Shown here: positions 34,113-42,032 of the stretch, in pieces
Layout of the letters: every line of letters begins with the position of its first letter
How positions within the stretch are numbered: the first letter of the stretch is position 1
NCBI GenBank assembly: GCA_963724435.1
Contig: CAVRUN010000001.1
Location: 1-64,000 of the forward strand
DNA: 64,000 bases
Direction of reading: 5' to 3'
Origin: AP-15 sp963724435
Lineage (GTDB): Bacteria; Pseudomonadota; Alphaproteobacteria; ATCC43930; CGMCC-115725
Program-made: the position numbers and the translations under genes
The notes under the pieces: model-generated
What the model was told of the DNA's origin: nothing
The model's database searches: none
What the model saw: only the letters and a program-made list of their open reading frames with translations

Positions 34113-34508
34113 CTAGAGGACGAGTTGGGTCTGAGTAACGAGCGCGACCAGCCGACCCTCGGTGTTGGTAATCCGGGTCTGCCAGATCATTGTCCGTCTG
34201 CCGCGATGAATCGGGGTTGCCTCGCCGATGATTTGCGTGCCGACAGGCGCCGGGGCAACAAAATTGGTCTTGCTTTCGATCGTCGTCGTACCGGCGCCTT
34301 CCGGCAAATTGGCGATTGTGCCGACCGCCCCGAGGGTGTCGGCAAAGGCCATGATCGCGCCGCCATGCAGCACCGCCGGGCGCGTGCAGAGGTCGTCGCG
34401 GACGATCATGCGTCCGACGATCCGATCGGCTGCGGCGCTGACGACCTCGATCCCGAGTAACTCGGCAAAGGGCAATGGCTGCCGGGCGATCCGCTCGAAA
34501 ATTTCCAT
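34113..34508 (-). CDS. PaaI-like hotdog thioesterase
   Basis: A 131-residue hotdog-fold protein. LHGGAIMAFADTLGAVG carries the HGG...D motif of the PaaI/YdiI type, in which the Asp acts as general base and the Gly pair contacts the thioester; GTTTIESKTNFVAPAPVGT and RRTMIWQTRITNTEGRLVALVTQTQ are the later strands. It should hydrolyse acyl-CoA or phenylacetyl-CoA-type thioesters in the cytoplasm. It converges with the LLM gene upstream by 7 bp and is divergent from the S41 homologue, with 172 bp between. Many genes around handle CoA esters, but no operon links it to them. Confidence 0.8.
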   Translation of the reverse strand: MEIFERIARQPLPFAELLGIEVVSAAADRIVGRMIVRDDLCTRPAVLHGGAIMAFADTLGAVGTIANLPEGAGTTTIESKTNFVAPAPVGTQIIGEATPIHRGRRTMIWQTRITNTEGRLVALVTQTQLVL

Positions 34509-34624
34509 CTAATGCCCTCTCGCGATGACGATCGGCGGAGGCAGCCGATCACCACCATGGTAATCCCATCATTGGTCGAGTAGGCTGCGGATTTGGTGAT
34601 TAGGCCCTGCCCGCTCCGAGAAAA

Positions 34625-34646
34625 GAAATGCCGGCGGCGGCATTTC
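34625..34646. other. Perfect hairpin in the leader of the S41 homologue
   Basis: GAAATGCC (34625-34632) and GGCATTTC (34639-34646) pair with a 6-nt loop, about 35 bp before the GTG start at 34681. It lies in the leader between divergent genes, so it could be an operator, an attenuator-like structure or incidental. Confidence 0.4.
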
Positions 34647-34680
34647 CGCGGGCGGTGGTTGCTGTGGAGGGATAGCACGC

Positions 34681-36069
34681 GTGCGTAAACTAGTGATGGC
34701 GGTCCTGGTGATGGCGTCGGTTTCTCCGGTCGCGGTTTTGGCCGAGCAACCGCAGCAAACGGGCGGAAAGGACGCCGTTTACGAAGAGCTGAACCTGTTC
34801 GACGAGGCGTTCGAGCGGATTCGGCAGGATTCGGTCGATCCGGTCGCAGACGGCAAGCTCGTCGGCGCGGCCATTACCGGCATGTTGACGGGCCTTGACC
34901 CGCACGCCTCCTATGTCGACCCAGCGACTTTAAAGGCGCTGAACGGTCCCACCGCAGCCGGCGAGGTCGGTATCGGCGCGGCCCTGACCTCAGTCAAGGG
35001 CGAGGTCAAGGTGATCTCTCCGCGAGACGGTTCGCCAGCGGCCGAGGCCGGGATCAAACCCGGCGATTTGATCCTGGCGATCGACAAGGAACCGACCTAC
35101 GAGATGACCCTGCCAGAGGTCGAGCAGAAACTGCGCGGCCCTACCGGCAGCAGTGTAAAGCTAACCTTGCAACGCAGCGGTCAGGGCGTCCCCCTTAAGC
35201 TCACCGTCAAGCGGGCGCCGGAACGGCTGCAGACGGTCACGGCTCGGGTCGAGGATGGCGATGTCGGCTATGTGCGGCTGGCCGGGTTCGATAACGGAAC
35301 GGCATCGGCGCTCGCCGCCGCGGCGCAGAACTTGCGACAGGAAACCACCGGGCGGTTGCTCGAACTCGTGGTCGACCTGCGGAACAACCCGGGCGGGAAT
35401 TTTGACGACGCTGTCGCTGCCGCCAACGGCTTTCTCGACAGGGGCGACGTTGCCACTGTCAAGAGCCGCGATCCCAACAAGGTCAAACACATCGCTGCTA
35501 CGCCGAATGATCTGGTCAAGGGCCTGCCGATCGTCGTTTTGGTCAATGGCGGAACCGCCAACGAAGCCGAATTGGTCGCGGCAGCGCTGCAGGATAACCA
35601 CCGCGCTCTGTTGATCGGCACCAAGACCTTTGGCGAAAGCGCGATCGAAAGCCTGATCCCGCTTGCCAGCGGCGGCGCCATCCGTCTGACCACGGCCCGG
35701 TTCGCGACTCCTGACGGAAAAGAAATCGACGGCAAAGGCCTTGCCCCCGACCTGGTCGTGACGCCGTTCAAGATCGAAAAGCTGGCGAAGGATGAGGGTC
35801 TGCACGAAGCCGATTTGCCGGGGGCCTTGAAGAACCCCGACCAGCCCGCAGCCGGTGCCGCTCCCTCCGCTCCGGGCGCCACCGCGGCTCCTCCGGCCAA
35901 AACCGGGCCGGCCACCAGCGGCGCTCCCAAACCTGCTCCATCGGTCAGCAACAAGACCGCGCCATCGGTGGCGAACGAAGATATGGGCGGCGCCAATGAC
36001 GAGCAGCTGACCCAAGCTCTCGACGTACTGCGCGGCCTTGCCGTGTTCAATCGCCACGCTTCCGGCTGA
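34681..36069 (+). CDS. S41/CtpA-like peptidase homologue without catalytic Ser-Lys pair
   Basis: A 462-residue periplasmic protein with signal peptide RKLVMAVLVMASVSPVAVLA, a PDZ domain (about 90-170, SPAAEAGIKPGDLILAIDKE) and an S41 core. Family members read NGGSASASEI, where the middle Ser is the nucleophile, and GKG, where Lys is the base. Here the block is NGGTANEAELV, with Asn294 in the Ser position, and TFGESAIESLIPL, with Glu319 in the Lys position, 25 residues on as in active enzymes. So it appears to be a pseudoprotease. The rest (LELVVDLRNNPGGNFDDAV) is conserved. The tail after about 380 is Pro/Ala-rich. The GTG start follows GGAGGG. Possible role: binding or scaffolding of periplasmic substrates. 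Confidence 0.75.
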   Translation: MRKLVMAVLVMASVSPVAVLAEQPQQTGGKDAVYEELNLFDEAFERIRQDSVDPVADGKLVGAAITGMLTGLDPHASYVDPATLKALNGPTAAGEVGIGAALTSVKGEVKVISPRDGSPAAEAGIKPGDLILAIDKEPTYEMTLPEVEQKLRGPTGSSVKLTLQRSGQGVPLKLTVKRAPERLQTVTARVEDGDVGYVRLAGFDNGTASALAAAAQNLRQETTGRLLELVVDLRNNPGGNFDDAVAAANGFLDRGDVATVKSRDPNKVKHIAATPNDLVKGLPIVVLVNGGTANEAELVAAALQDNHRALLIGTKTFGESAIESLIPLASGGAIRLTTARFATPDGKEIDGKGLAPDLVVTPFKIEKLAKDEGLHEADLPGALKNPDQPAAGAAPSAPGATAAPPAKTGPATSGAPKPAPSVSNKTAPSVANEDMGGANDEQLTQALDVLRGLAVFNRHASG

Positions 36070-36167
36070 ACCGATACGAAGCGCCGGTGGGCGCGCGAGG
36101 CTTGTCGCCGTCCTCGCCTTCGGCTTAATGATCGGACACCCGTCGATGCGATCCGAGGAGAAGCCGG

Positions 36168-37277
36168 ATGCAGGTGCGCGCCGCTGTCGCCTATCAGGCC
36201 GGAAAGCCGCTGACCCTCGAAACCGTTGACCTCGACGGCCCCCGCGTCGGCGAAGTTTTGGTCGAGATCAAGGCGACCGGCATATGCCATACCGATAAGT
36301 ACACGCTCTCCGGAGCCGACCCGGAGGGGCTGTTCCCGGCAATCCTCGGCCATGAAGGCGCCGGCATTGTCGTCGACACCGGCCCGGGGGTCGCGTCGGT
36401 TAAGCCCGGCGATCACGTGATCCCGCTCTACACGCCCGAATGTCGGCAATGCGAATCGTGCCTGTCGGGCAAAACCAATTTGTGCACCGCGATCCGCGCC
36501 ACGCAAGGCCGGGGCGTGATGCCCGACGGCACCAGCCGCTTCGCGCGCGGCGGTGAGATGATCCACCACTACATGGGCACCTCGACCTTTGCCAATTTCA
36601 CCGTGCTGCCGGAGATCGCGGTCGCAAAAATCCGCGAGGATGCCCCATTCGACAAGGTCTGCTACATCGGCTGTGGTGTTACCACCGGTGTCGGTGCGGT
36701 GCTCAACACCGCCAAGGTCGAACCCGGCGCCCGGGTCGTGGTTTTCGGGCTCGGCGGGATCGGCCTCAATGTCGTGCAGGGTTGCCGGCTAGTCAGCGCC
36801 GATATGATCGTCGGCGTCGACCTCAATCCGGCCCGCCGCGCGCTCGCCGAAAAGTTCGGCATGACGCATTTTGTCAACCCGAAGGAGGTTGCCGGCGATC
36901 TTGTTTCGTATCTCGTGGATTTGACAAAGGGCGGCGCCGATTACAGCTTCGAATGCATTGGCAATGTCAACACGATGCGGCAGGCACTCGAATGCTGTCA
37001 TCGCGGCTGGGGCGTCAGCACGATCATCGGGGTTGCCGGAGCGGGTCAGGAGATCAGCACTCGACCATTCCAGCTGGTGACTGGGCGGGTGTGGAAAGGG
37101 ACTGCCTTTGGCGGCGCCAAAGGACGTACCGATGTCCCCAAAATCGTCGATTGGTACATGGATGGTAAAATCAATATCGACGATTTGATCACCCACACCT
37201 TGCCGCTCGATCGGATTAACGACGGTTTCGACCTGATGGAGCGCGGCGAGTCGATCCGTAGCGTCGTCGTCTACTGA
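36168..37277 (+). CDS. frmA: S-(hydroxymethyl)glutathione dehydrogenase / class III alcohol dehydrogenase
   Basis: A 369-residue zinc-dependent medium-chain dehydrogenase. GICHTDKYTLSG has the first catalytic zinc Cys, GHEGAGIVVDTGPGV the His-Glu part, and CRQCESCLSGKTNLC the four structural-zinc Cys. VVFGLGGIGLNVVQGCRL is the NAD-binding GxGGxG and VGVDLNPARRALAEKFG the following strand with Asp that selects NAD. The whole length and the CGVTTGVGAV block match AdhC/FrmA, which oxidises the formaldehyde-glutathione adduct in formaldehyde detoxification, and can also reduce S-nitrosoglutathione. The ATG at 36168 follows GAGGAG. S-formylglutathione hydrolase (FrmB) is not adjacent. It converges with an LLM-class gene. 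Confidence 0.9.
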   Translation: MQVRAAVAYQAGKPLTLETVDLDGPRVGEVLVEIKATGICHTDKYTLSGADPEGLFPAILGHEGAGIVVDTGPGVASVKPGDHVIPLYTPECRQCESCLSGKTNLCTAIRATQGRGVMPDGTSRFARGGEMIHHYMGTSTFANFTVLPEIAVAKIREDAPFDKVCYIGCGVTTGVGAVLNTAKVEPGARVVVFGLGGIGLNVVQGCRLVSADMIVGVDLNPARRALAEKFGMTHFVNPKEVAGDLVSYLVDLTKGGADYSFECIGNVNTMRQALECCHRGWGVSTIIGVAGAGQEISTRPFQLVTGRVWKGTAFGGAKGRTDVPKIVDWYMDGKINIDDLITHTLPLDRINDGFDLMERGESIRSVVVY

Positions 37278-37321
37278 ACAGCCCAGCTGCCCAGGCTTGC
37301 GGTCGCTAAGCGCTGTTGACC

Positions 37322-38593
37322 TCAGCCGGCGGCCAGCGGGTCAGCGGTCGGGATCGAGATCGCGCCGCCACGGTCGCCGCCGACAACGATCGGGGAGGCC
37401 GCCTTGCGGCCAAAGGCTTCGACAGCAGGGATCTCGGCTTCCGCGATCGGCGCCATACGCGGCTTGCGCGCTAATGCCGCTTCGATAAAGGGCAACAGTT
37501 CGCGCTCCTTCTCGGCCGCGCGCAGGCGCTCGCGTTCCTTGAATTCGGGCATGACTTGCGCGGTGAAGGTTTCGAGCGATTCGCAGATATGTTCGTGGCG
37601 GTTGCCGCCGCTCTGCTGGACGAACATGACCTGGTCGATCCCAGCCTTTTCGTAGCGCGCGAGATGTTCGCGGAGCTGCGCCGGCGTGCCGATGCCGCCC
37701 CGCCCAGCATTATCCGGCAGCTGGCCTTTGGCCTGCAAAAAGCGCTGCCACAGATCGGTGCGACCGGGCTTATGCTCACCAAACAGCGCGTAATAGCCGA
37801 GCGAATAGCCAAAAAACTTGAATCCGTCGAGACCGCGGCGGATCGCTTCGGCCTCGTCCCGGTGACACGACATGCCGGTGACGATCGCGATATTCGGGTT
37901 GACCCGATGCCCGATCGGCACGCATTCCTCGGATTTGATGATCGCATAATATTCCTCGACCCATTTTGCCGCCTGCTCGGGCTCGAGAAACGCAAAGGCC
38001 AGTGCGCCTAAGCCTCTTCGCGCGGCGAGGTGGATCGTTTCGCGGCGCGAGCATGCGACCCACATCGGCGGATGCGGCTTTTGCACCGGCTTTGGCACCA
38101 AATTGCGGCACGGCATGTCAAACCAGCGGCCGTGAAATCCGGGATAGGGCCGCATCGCCAGCATATTGGCGGCTTGCTCGGTGGCTTCCTCCCACATCGA
38201 GCGCTTATCGTCGGGATCGATGTTGAACCCGCCCATCTCGACCGCGGTTGCCGACTCGCCGGTACCCCATTCGACGCGGCCGTTTGACACGAGATCGAGG
38301 GTTGCGACCCGTTCGGCGACACGGGCCGGGTGATTGTATTTGGGCGCCATCAGCGCGATGCCGTGGCCGAGCCGGATCTGCTTGGTGCGCTGCGAGCACG
38401 CGGCGAGAAAAACCTCGGGCGCGGAGGAGTGGGAATACTCCTCGAGAAAGTGATGCTCGACCTCCCACACGTAATCGATCCCGAGCCGATCGGCGAGTTC
38501 GACCTGTTCGAGCGCGTCCTGATAAAGCCTCAGCTCCGATCCCTCGTCCCACGGCTGCGGCAGCTGATGCTCGTAGAAAAGCCCAAATTTCAT
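37322..38593 (-). CDS. LLM-class flavin-dependent monooxygenase
   Basis: A 423-residue luciferase-like protein starting FGLFYEHQLPQPWDEG. ALEQVELADRLGIDYVWEVEHHF, QIRLGHGIALMAPKYNHPARV and RVEWGTGESATAVEMGGFNID are the usual order, with PGFHGRWFDMPCRNLVPKPVQ in the substrate loop. The C-terminus is long and charged (EFKERERLRAAEKERELLP). Many relatives are called alkane- or nitrilotriacetate-type monooxygenases, but specificity is not given by sequence alone. The ATG at 38593 follows GGAGGAGC. It lies 34 bp downstream of an ACMSD-like amidohydrolase gene on the same strand, so the two are probably one operon, a pairing seen often in this kind of genome. Confidence 0.8.
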   Translation of the reverse strand: MKFGLFYEHQLPQPWDEGSELRLYQDALEQVELADRLGIDYVWEVEHHFLEEYSHSSAPEVFLAACSQRTKQIRLGHGIALMAPKYNHPARVAERVATLDLVSNGRVEWGTGESATAVEMGGFNIDPDDKRSMWEEATEQAANMLAMRPYPGFHGRWFDMPCRNLVPKPVQKPHPPMWVACSRRETIHLAARRGLGALAFAFLEPEQAAKWVEEYYAIIKSEECVPIGHRVNPNIAIVTGMSCHRDEAEAIRRGLDGFKFFGYSLGYYALFGEHKPGRTDLWQRFLQAKGQLPDNAGRGGIGTPAQLREHLARYEKAGIDQVMFVQQSGGNRHEHICESLETFTAQVMPEFKERERLRAAEKERELLPFIEAALARKPRMAPIAEAEIPAVEAFGRKAASPIVVGGDRGGAISIPTADPLAAG

Positions 38594-38627
38594 CGCGGCG
38601 CTCCTCCTATACTCCGACCTCGAAGCG

Positions 38628-39659
38628 TTAGTCGGCTGCCATTTTGAGCATGTGCACGGCGTTACGGAAATAGATTGCGGCCCGCTCCTCCTCGGCGAGC
38701 GCGAGCCCATCGATCGCAGCGATGGTGTCACGGATAAACATCGGACCGCCTTCCGGGTCAAACGGGCAATCGGTCGCGAACAGCACGCGTTCCGCGCCAA
38801 AAAAGTCGAGCCCGCAGCGGATTGCGGAGCGCGCCCCGCCAACCGCGGTGTCGTTAAAGAACAAACGGAAATAATCGATCGGTCGGCGGCCTTTGGCGTT
38901 CATCGCAGCAAGGATGCCGCTGTAATCCTCATCCGAGGTGCGCGTGCCGAGCTGGTCCCACAAGGGTCCGACGCGGCCTTCAAAGTACGGAATCATCGCC
39001 CCCAAATGGTGGGTGATGATCTTCACTTCGGGCAGCCGGTCGAACATGCCCGAGAAGACCAGCCGCGCCATCGCGACACTGGTCTCATAGGGCCAGCCCA
39101 GGACCTGCCAGATCTCGTATTTTGACTTCGCCTCGCCGGGGTAATCGGCCGCCCGGGCGTCGCGCGCCGGATGCATCCAGATCGGTACCTTGTGATGGGA
39201 TGTCGCATGCTCGAAGACCGGCAAGAACTCGGGATCGTCTAGCGCCCGGCCGTTGACATTGGTAAAGATCTGAATTCCGCGTGCGCCGAGAGCAATGGCG
39301 CGGTCGATCTCCTCTAGCGAAGCCTCGACATTGTTGAGCGGCAGCGAAGCGACCCATGCCGGAAACTTGTCGGGCCGCGTCTCGCAAATTCGATTGAGTT
39401 CATCATTGGCGACTCTCGCCAGTTCGGGCGTCTCGGCGGGGCCCGCAATCGTTTCGATCGGCGGGTTAGAGAGGGTCAGCACCTGCTGATAGCCCGGCCA
39501 CTGATCCATCATGCGAATGCGCGCCTCGATATCGTGCAGCATCGGAATGCTGGTGACGCGCTTGATCATGTCGCCTTTGCCGGGCGCCAGCTCGCGAATG
39601 CGGTCGGCGACGCCGCGCGGCATCACATGATTGTAGATATCGATCTTGCGTTCGCTCAT
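38628..39659 (-). CDS. Amidohydrolase-family (ACMSD-like) metal-dependent hydrolase or decarboxylase
   Basis: A 343-residue TIM-barrel enzyme. KIDIYNHVMPRGVADRIR opens with a variant of the HxH motif (Asn-His only here); GARGIQIFTNVNGRALDDPE, VPIWMHPARDARAADYPG with the second His pair, IITHHLGAMIPYFEGRV and ATDCPFDPEGGPMFIRDTI (the Asp and metal-bridging part) follow the order of amidohydrolase_2 proteins such as ACMS decarboxylase and gamma-resorcylate decarboxylase. They remove carboxyl groups or cleave aromatic rings. The ATG at 39659 follows GGGGAGGG. It precedes an LLM-class gene by 34 bp, so both may act on the same compound. Confidence 0.8.
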   Translation of the reverse strand: MSERKIDIYNHVMPRGVADRIRELAPGKGDMIKRVTSIPMLHDIEARIRMMDQWPGYQQVLTLSNPPIETIAGPAETPELARVANDELNRICETRPDKFPAWVASLPLNNVEASLEEIDRAIALGARGIQIFTNVNGRALDDPEFLPVFEHATSHHKVPIWMHPARDARAADYPGEAKSKYEIWQVLGWPYETSVAMARLVFSGMFDRLPEVKIITHHLGAMIPYFEGRVGPLWDQLGTRTSDEDYSGILAAMNAKGRRPIDYFRLFFNDTAVGGARSAIRCGLDFFGAERVLFATDCPFDPEGGPMFIRDTIAAIDGLALAEEERAAIYFRNAVHMLKMAAD

Positions 39660-39982
39660 GACGTCCCTCCCCGCACCTGCGCGTATTACGCACGCAGCCT
39701 AACCCATGCTGTGGCGGCTGGGCAGCCTGCGGTCTGCAGGGCACCGTGGTCTGCGAGAACGGGCCGCATCCGATCAGTATTCGACGTGAGGTTCTCGGCT
39801 CAGCCTGCCGGCGAGAACTCCGCACAACGGTGCTTGCTCTCGCCTGGCGGTCGCGCAATGACGTATCCCGGACATGACCAATAATGGCCGGCAGTTTCAA
39901 TCTACTGGTGCACCGGCTTGAAGGCTCACCGCTCGTGAGACGTCACGTAAATCTCAACGCGTCAAGCCGCGTAGCGGCGCTG
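39660..39982. other. Intergenic stretch, no gene recognised
   Basis: About 320 bp upstream of the amidohydrolase and beyond the end of the small secreted protein gene. No coding frame of family character, tRNA or strong hairpin was found. The amidohydrolase promoter is presumably at its left side. Confidence 0.45.
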
Positions 39983-40294
39983 CTAACGCGGTCCTTCCGG
40001 ATAGGCATGCCCGTAACCGGGACCGTTGTACAACCCACCTGACGGCAGGTTATTGCCACGCACCGGTGGGCCGCCATTGGCCGCGGAATAGGATGCTCCT
40101 GGCACGTTCTGATAGTGGCCCTCACCGCTGGCATACGGAGACGCCCCGCGGTAGCCGTTATCGTAGCTGTAGTTGTAATTATTTGAGTTATAGTTATACG
40201 GCTGATTGCCCATTTGCGCGTACGAGGCAAAGGGTGCTGCCATCGCGCAAACCGCAGCGATTTTAAGAGCGTTCCGGACGACTTTTGCAATCAT
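39983..40294 (-). CDS. Small secreted Tyr/Asn/Gly-rich protein
   Basis: A 103-residue protein from an ATG at 40294, with AAGGAG just upstream. The N-terminus (IAKVVRNALKIAAVCAMAAPFASYA) is a signal peptide cleaved near SYAQ, leaving about 78 residues rich in Tyr, Asn, Gly and Pro: PYNYNSNNYNYSYDNGY then GASPYASGEGHYQNVPGASY and NLPSGGLYNGPGYGHAYPEG. No domain is recognised; the low-complexity Tyr/Asn repeats suggest a disordered or surface-adhesive protein. A plausible promoter (40409-40437) and a leader of about 100 nt are present. It is alone on its strand. The protein could also be a coat or biofilm component, but nothing in the window supports a specific role. Confidence 0.7.
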   Translation of the reverse strand: MIAKVVRNALKIAAVCAMAAPFASYAQMGNQPYNYNSNNYNYSYDNGYRGASPYASGEGHYQNVPGASYSAANGGPPVRGNNLPSGGLYNGPGYGHAYPEGPR

Positions 40295-40764
40295 TTCTGA
40301 CTCCTTGAAGAGAAGGAAAGGATCCTCATCCCTCTCAGAGCAACACGTAAAAGGTGTTTCCGTTCCTTTGGCAGACGTAGCGAAACAGAGACTAAGAACT
40401 CTTGAGTATCCATAATAATTAGTCACGTCATTCGCAACGCACTATTTTTGCGGAAGCATAGATTGGAGCAAAACGCCTCGCATCAAACAAATCTGCGACC
40501 AAGTCGATGGAAACGATGCGGATTAGCGCGGCTGTTTGTTCGCCGGATCAGCCGGGATTAGCCGGCCGTTTCCCGCAACCAGAAGGGTGCTCAACAGACG
40601 CGAAACCTATTCGGTTACGCCAAGCACGCTGGGCATGGTCCAGAAGCACTGCGGAACGGATGCCGAGGCAGTGCGTTCGACCGGGGAATCTGGGTGGCCA
40701 CTTCTGTTCGTTCTCTCTGCCGAACGGCGGTTCCGTCCAGCGAATAAGTTGACTGGAGCCAATT
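40295..40764. other. Divergent intergenic region, no gene recognised
   Basis: About 470 bp between the small secreted protein and the Tat-exported LLM enzyme. Its AT-rich left half (40401-40450) holds a putative minus-strand promoter. The right half has open frames on the plus strand but these are shadows or noise; the LLM gene promoter should be somewhere there. The start context of that gene is weak. Confidence 0.45.
40409..40437 (-). promoter_or_regulatory. Putative sigma-70-type promoter of the small secreted protein gene
   Basis: On the minus strand TTGCGA (40437-40432) and TATGGA (40414-40409) are separated by 17 nt, in the AT-rich region before the ATG at 40294, giving a leader of about 100 nt. 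Spacing is ideal, hexamers are only partly consensus. Confidence 0.35.
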
Positions 40765-41928
40765 ATGATAGCCGAAAGCCATTCCTCAATTTCCACGGGT
40801 ATCTCGCCGAGCCGCCGTCAGCTGCTCAAATCAACGCCTGCCGTGCTTGCCGCAGCTGGGGCTATGACAAGTCCAGCTCTGGCCCAGCCGATGTATGGCT
40901 CAACCCAGCCGCAGAATGCGCCAACTCCGGTTGCCGATCTGCGGAACAGCAATATTGTCGGATACATGTTGGCGCACGAGCAATTCCCGGTCCCGGAATT
41001 GGTCCAGATCGGCGCGGACGCGGCACAAGCCGGGTTTGGCGCCCTGGCGACCAGCGATCATCTGCAGCCGTGGCAAGCCAATGAAGGCCATTCGGGACAG
41101 GCTTGGGTGACGCTGAGTTCGGTCGGCTCGCGTGCGCCGTCTTCCTGGATCGGCACGACCGTGACCTGTCCGACGATGCGATATAATCCGGCCATCGTCG
41201 CCGAGGGGTTTGCCTCGCTCTCGCTGTTGTATCCAGGCCGGGTATTCCTCGGCATCGGCTCGGGCGAAGCCCTGAACGAGGAGGCGGCGACCGGTGGCTG
41301 GCCGAAATGGCCCGAACGCTGGGAACGGCTGGTGGAGGCGATCGATGTGATCCGCGCACTTTGGTCGGGACAGGAGGTTAGACATCAGGGCAAATACTAC
41401 ACGGTGAATGCCAGGCTCTACGATCCGCCTGCGCAACCGATCCCGCTGCTAACAGCGGCAAACGGCAGGAAATCGATCCGCCTTGCCGGCCAATTCGGCG
41501 ATGGCCTGATTACCGATCCCAAGACCTGGAAAGAGCACAAATCGGAATGGCAAGACGCCGCCAGCAAGGCCGGCAAGGATCCCGGTCGGATGCCGGTACT
41601 GGTCGAGCAGTTTGTGGTTGTGGGTGACCAAAACGATGCGCGCCAGGCCGCCGAGCTGTGGCGCTTCATTCCGAAAGCCTTCAAAGCATACTACAACATC
41701 CCGAGCCCAGTGGCGATCGAGCAGCAAGCAGACCAGCAGCTACCGCTGGATCAGGTGTTTGCCGATTGGGCGATCGGCACCAATCCGTCAGTACACATCG
41801 ACAAAATCAACGAGCTGTTCGACAGCGGCGCTACGATCGTCAATATCCACTCGGGCCAGCCGGACCAGAGAAGGGTCATCGCCTTCTACGCCGAACAGGT
41901 ACTCCCCAACTTCCGTAGCCGCTCTTAG
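40765..41928 (+). CDS. Tat-exported LLM-class (F420-type) oxidoreductase
   Basis: A 387-residue luciferase-like protein with a twin-arginine signal: SRRQLLKSTPAVLAAAGA followed by SPALAQP, cleaved near residue 41. The mature part runs IVGYMLAHEQFPVPELV, AAQAGFGALATSDHLQPW, SWIGTTVTCPTMRYNPAIVAE and PGRVFLGIGSGEALNEEA, the block order of the TIGR03557-type F420-dependent glucose-6-phosphate dehydrogenase relatives; ALATSDHLQPW is close to their F420 site. The combination of a Tat signal with this fold is known from mycobacterial F420-dependent hydroxymycolate dehydrogenases. No F420 biosynthesis gene is in the window. The ATG at 40765 has a weak ribosome site (TGGAGCC). A strong hairpin at 41946 follows. 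Confidence 0.75.
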   Translation: MIAESHSSISTGISPSRRQLLKSTPAVLAAAGAMTSPALAQPMYGSTQPQNAPTPVADLRNSNIVGYMLAHEQFPVPELVQIGADAAQAGFGALATSDHLQPWQANEGHSGQAWVTLSSVGSRAPSSWIGTTVTCPTMRYNPAIVAEGFASLSLLYPGRVFLGIGSGEALNEEAATGGWPKWPERWERLVEAIDVIRALWSGQEVRHQGKYYTVNARLYDPPAQPIPLLTAANGRKSIRLAGQFGDGLITDPKTWKEHKSEWQDAASKAGKDPGRMPVLVEQFVVVGDQNDARQAAELWRFIPKAFKAYYNIPSPVAIEQQADQQLPLDQVFADWAIGTNPSVHIDKINELFDSGATIVNIHSGQPDQRRVIAFYAEQVLPNFRSRS

Positions 41929-41945
41929 ACTAGACTAGGAGCATC

Positions 41946-41976
41946 GGGGCAGCGCAGGCCGCAGAGGCGCTGCCCC
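41946..41976. terminator. Bidirectional hairpin terminator-like structure
   Basis: GGGGCAGCGC (41946-41955) pairs perfectly with GCGCTGCCCC (41967-41976) across an 11-nt loop, 18 bp after the stop of the plus-strand LLM gene and 56 bp after the stop of the minus-strand flavin/Fe-S dehydrogenase. No long U tract follows, so Rho-independent use is only probable. Confidence 0.6.
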
Positions 41977-42032
41977 TCTAAAGTGTCCAGGAGCGGGCGC
42001 TGAGGCTGCCACTGCAGTCCTTTTTGGCTCAT

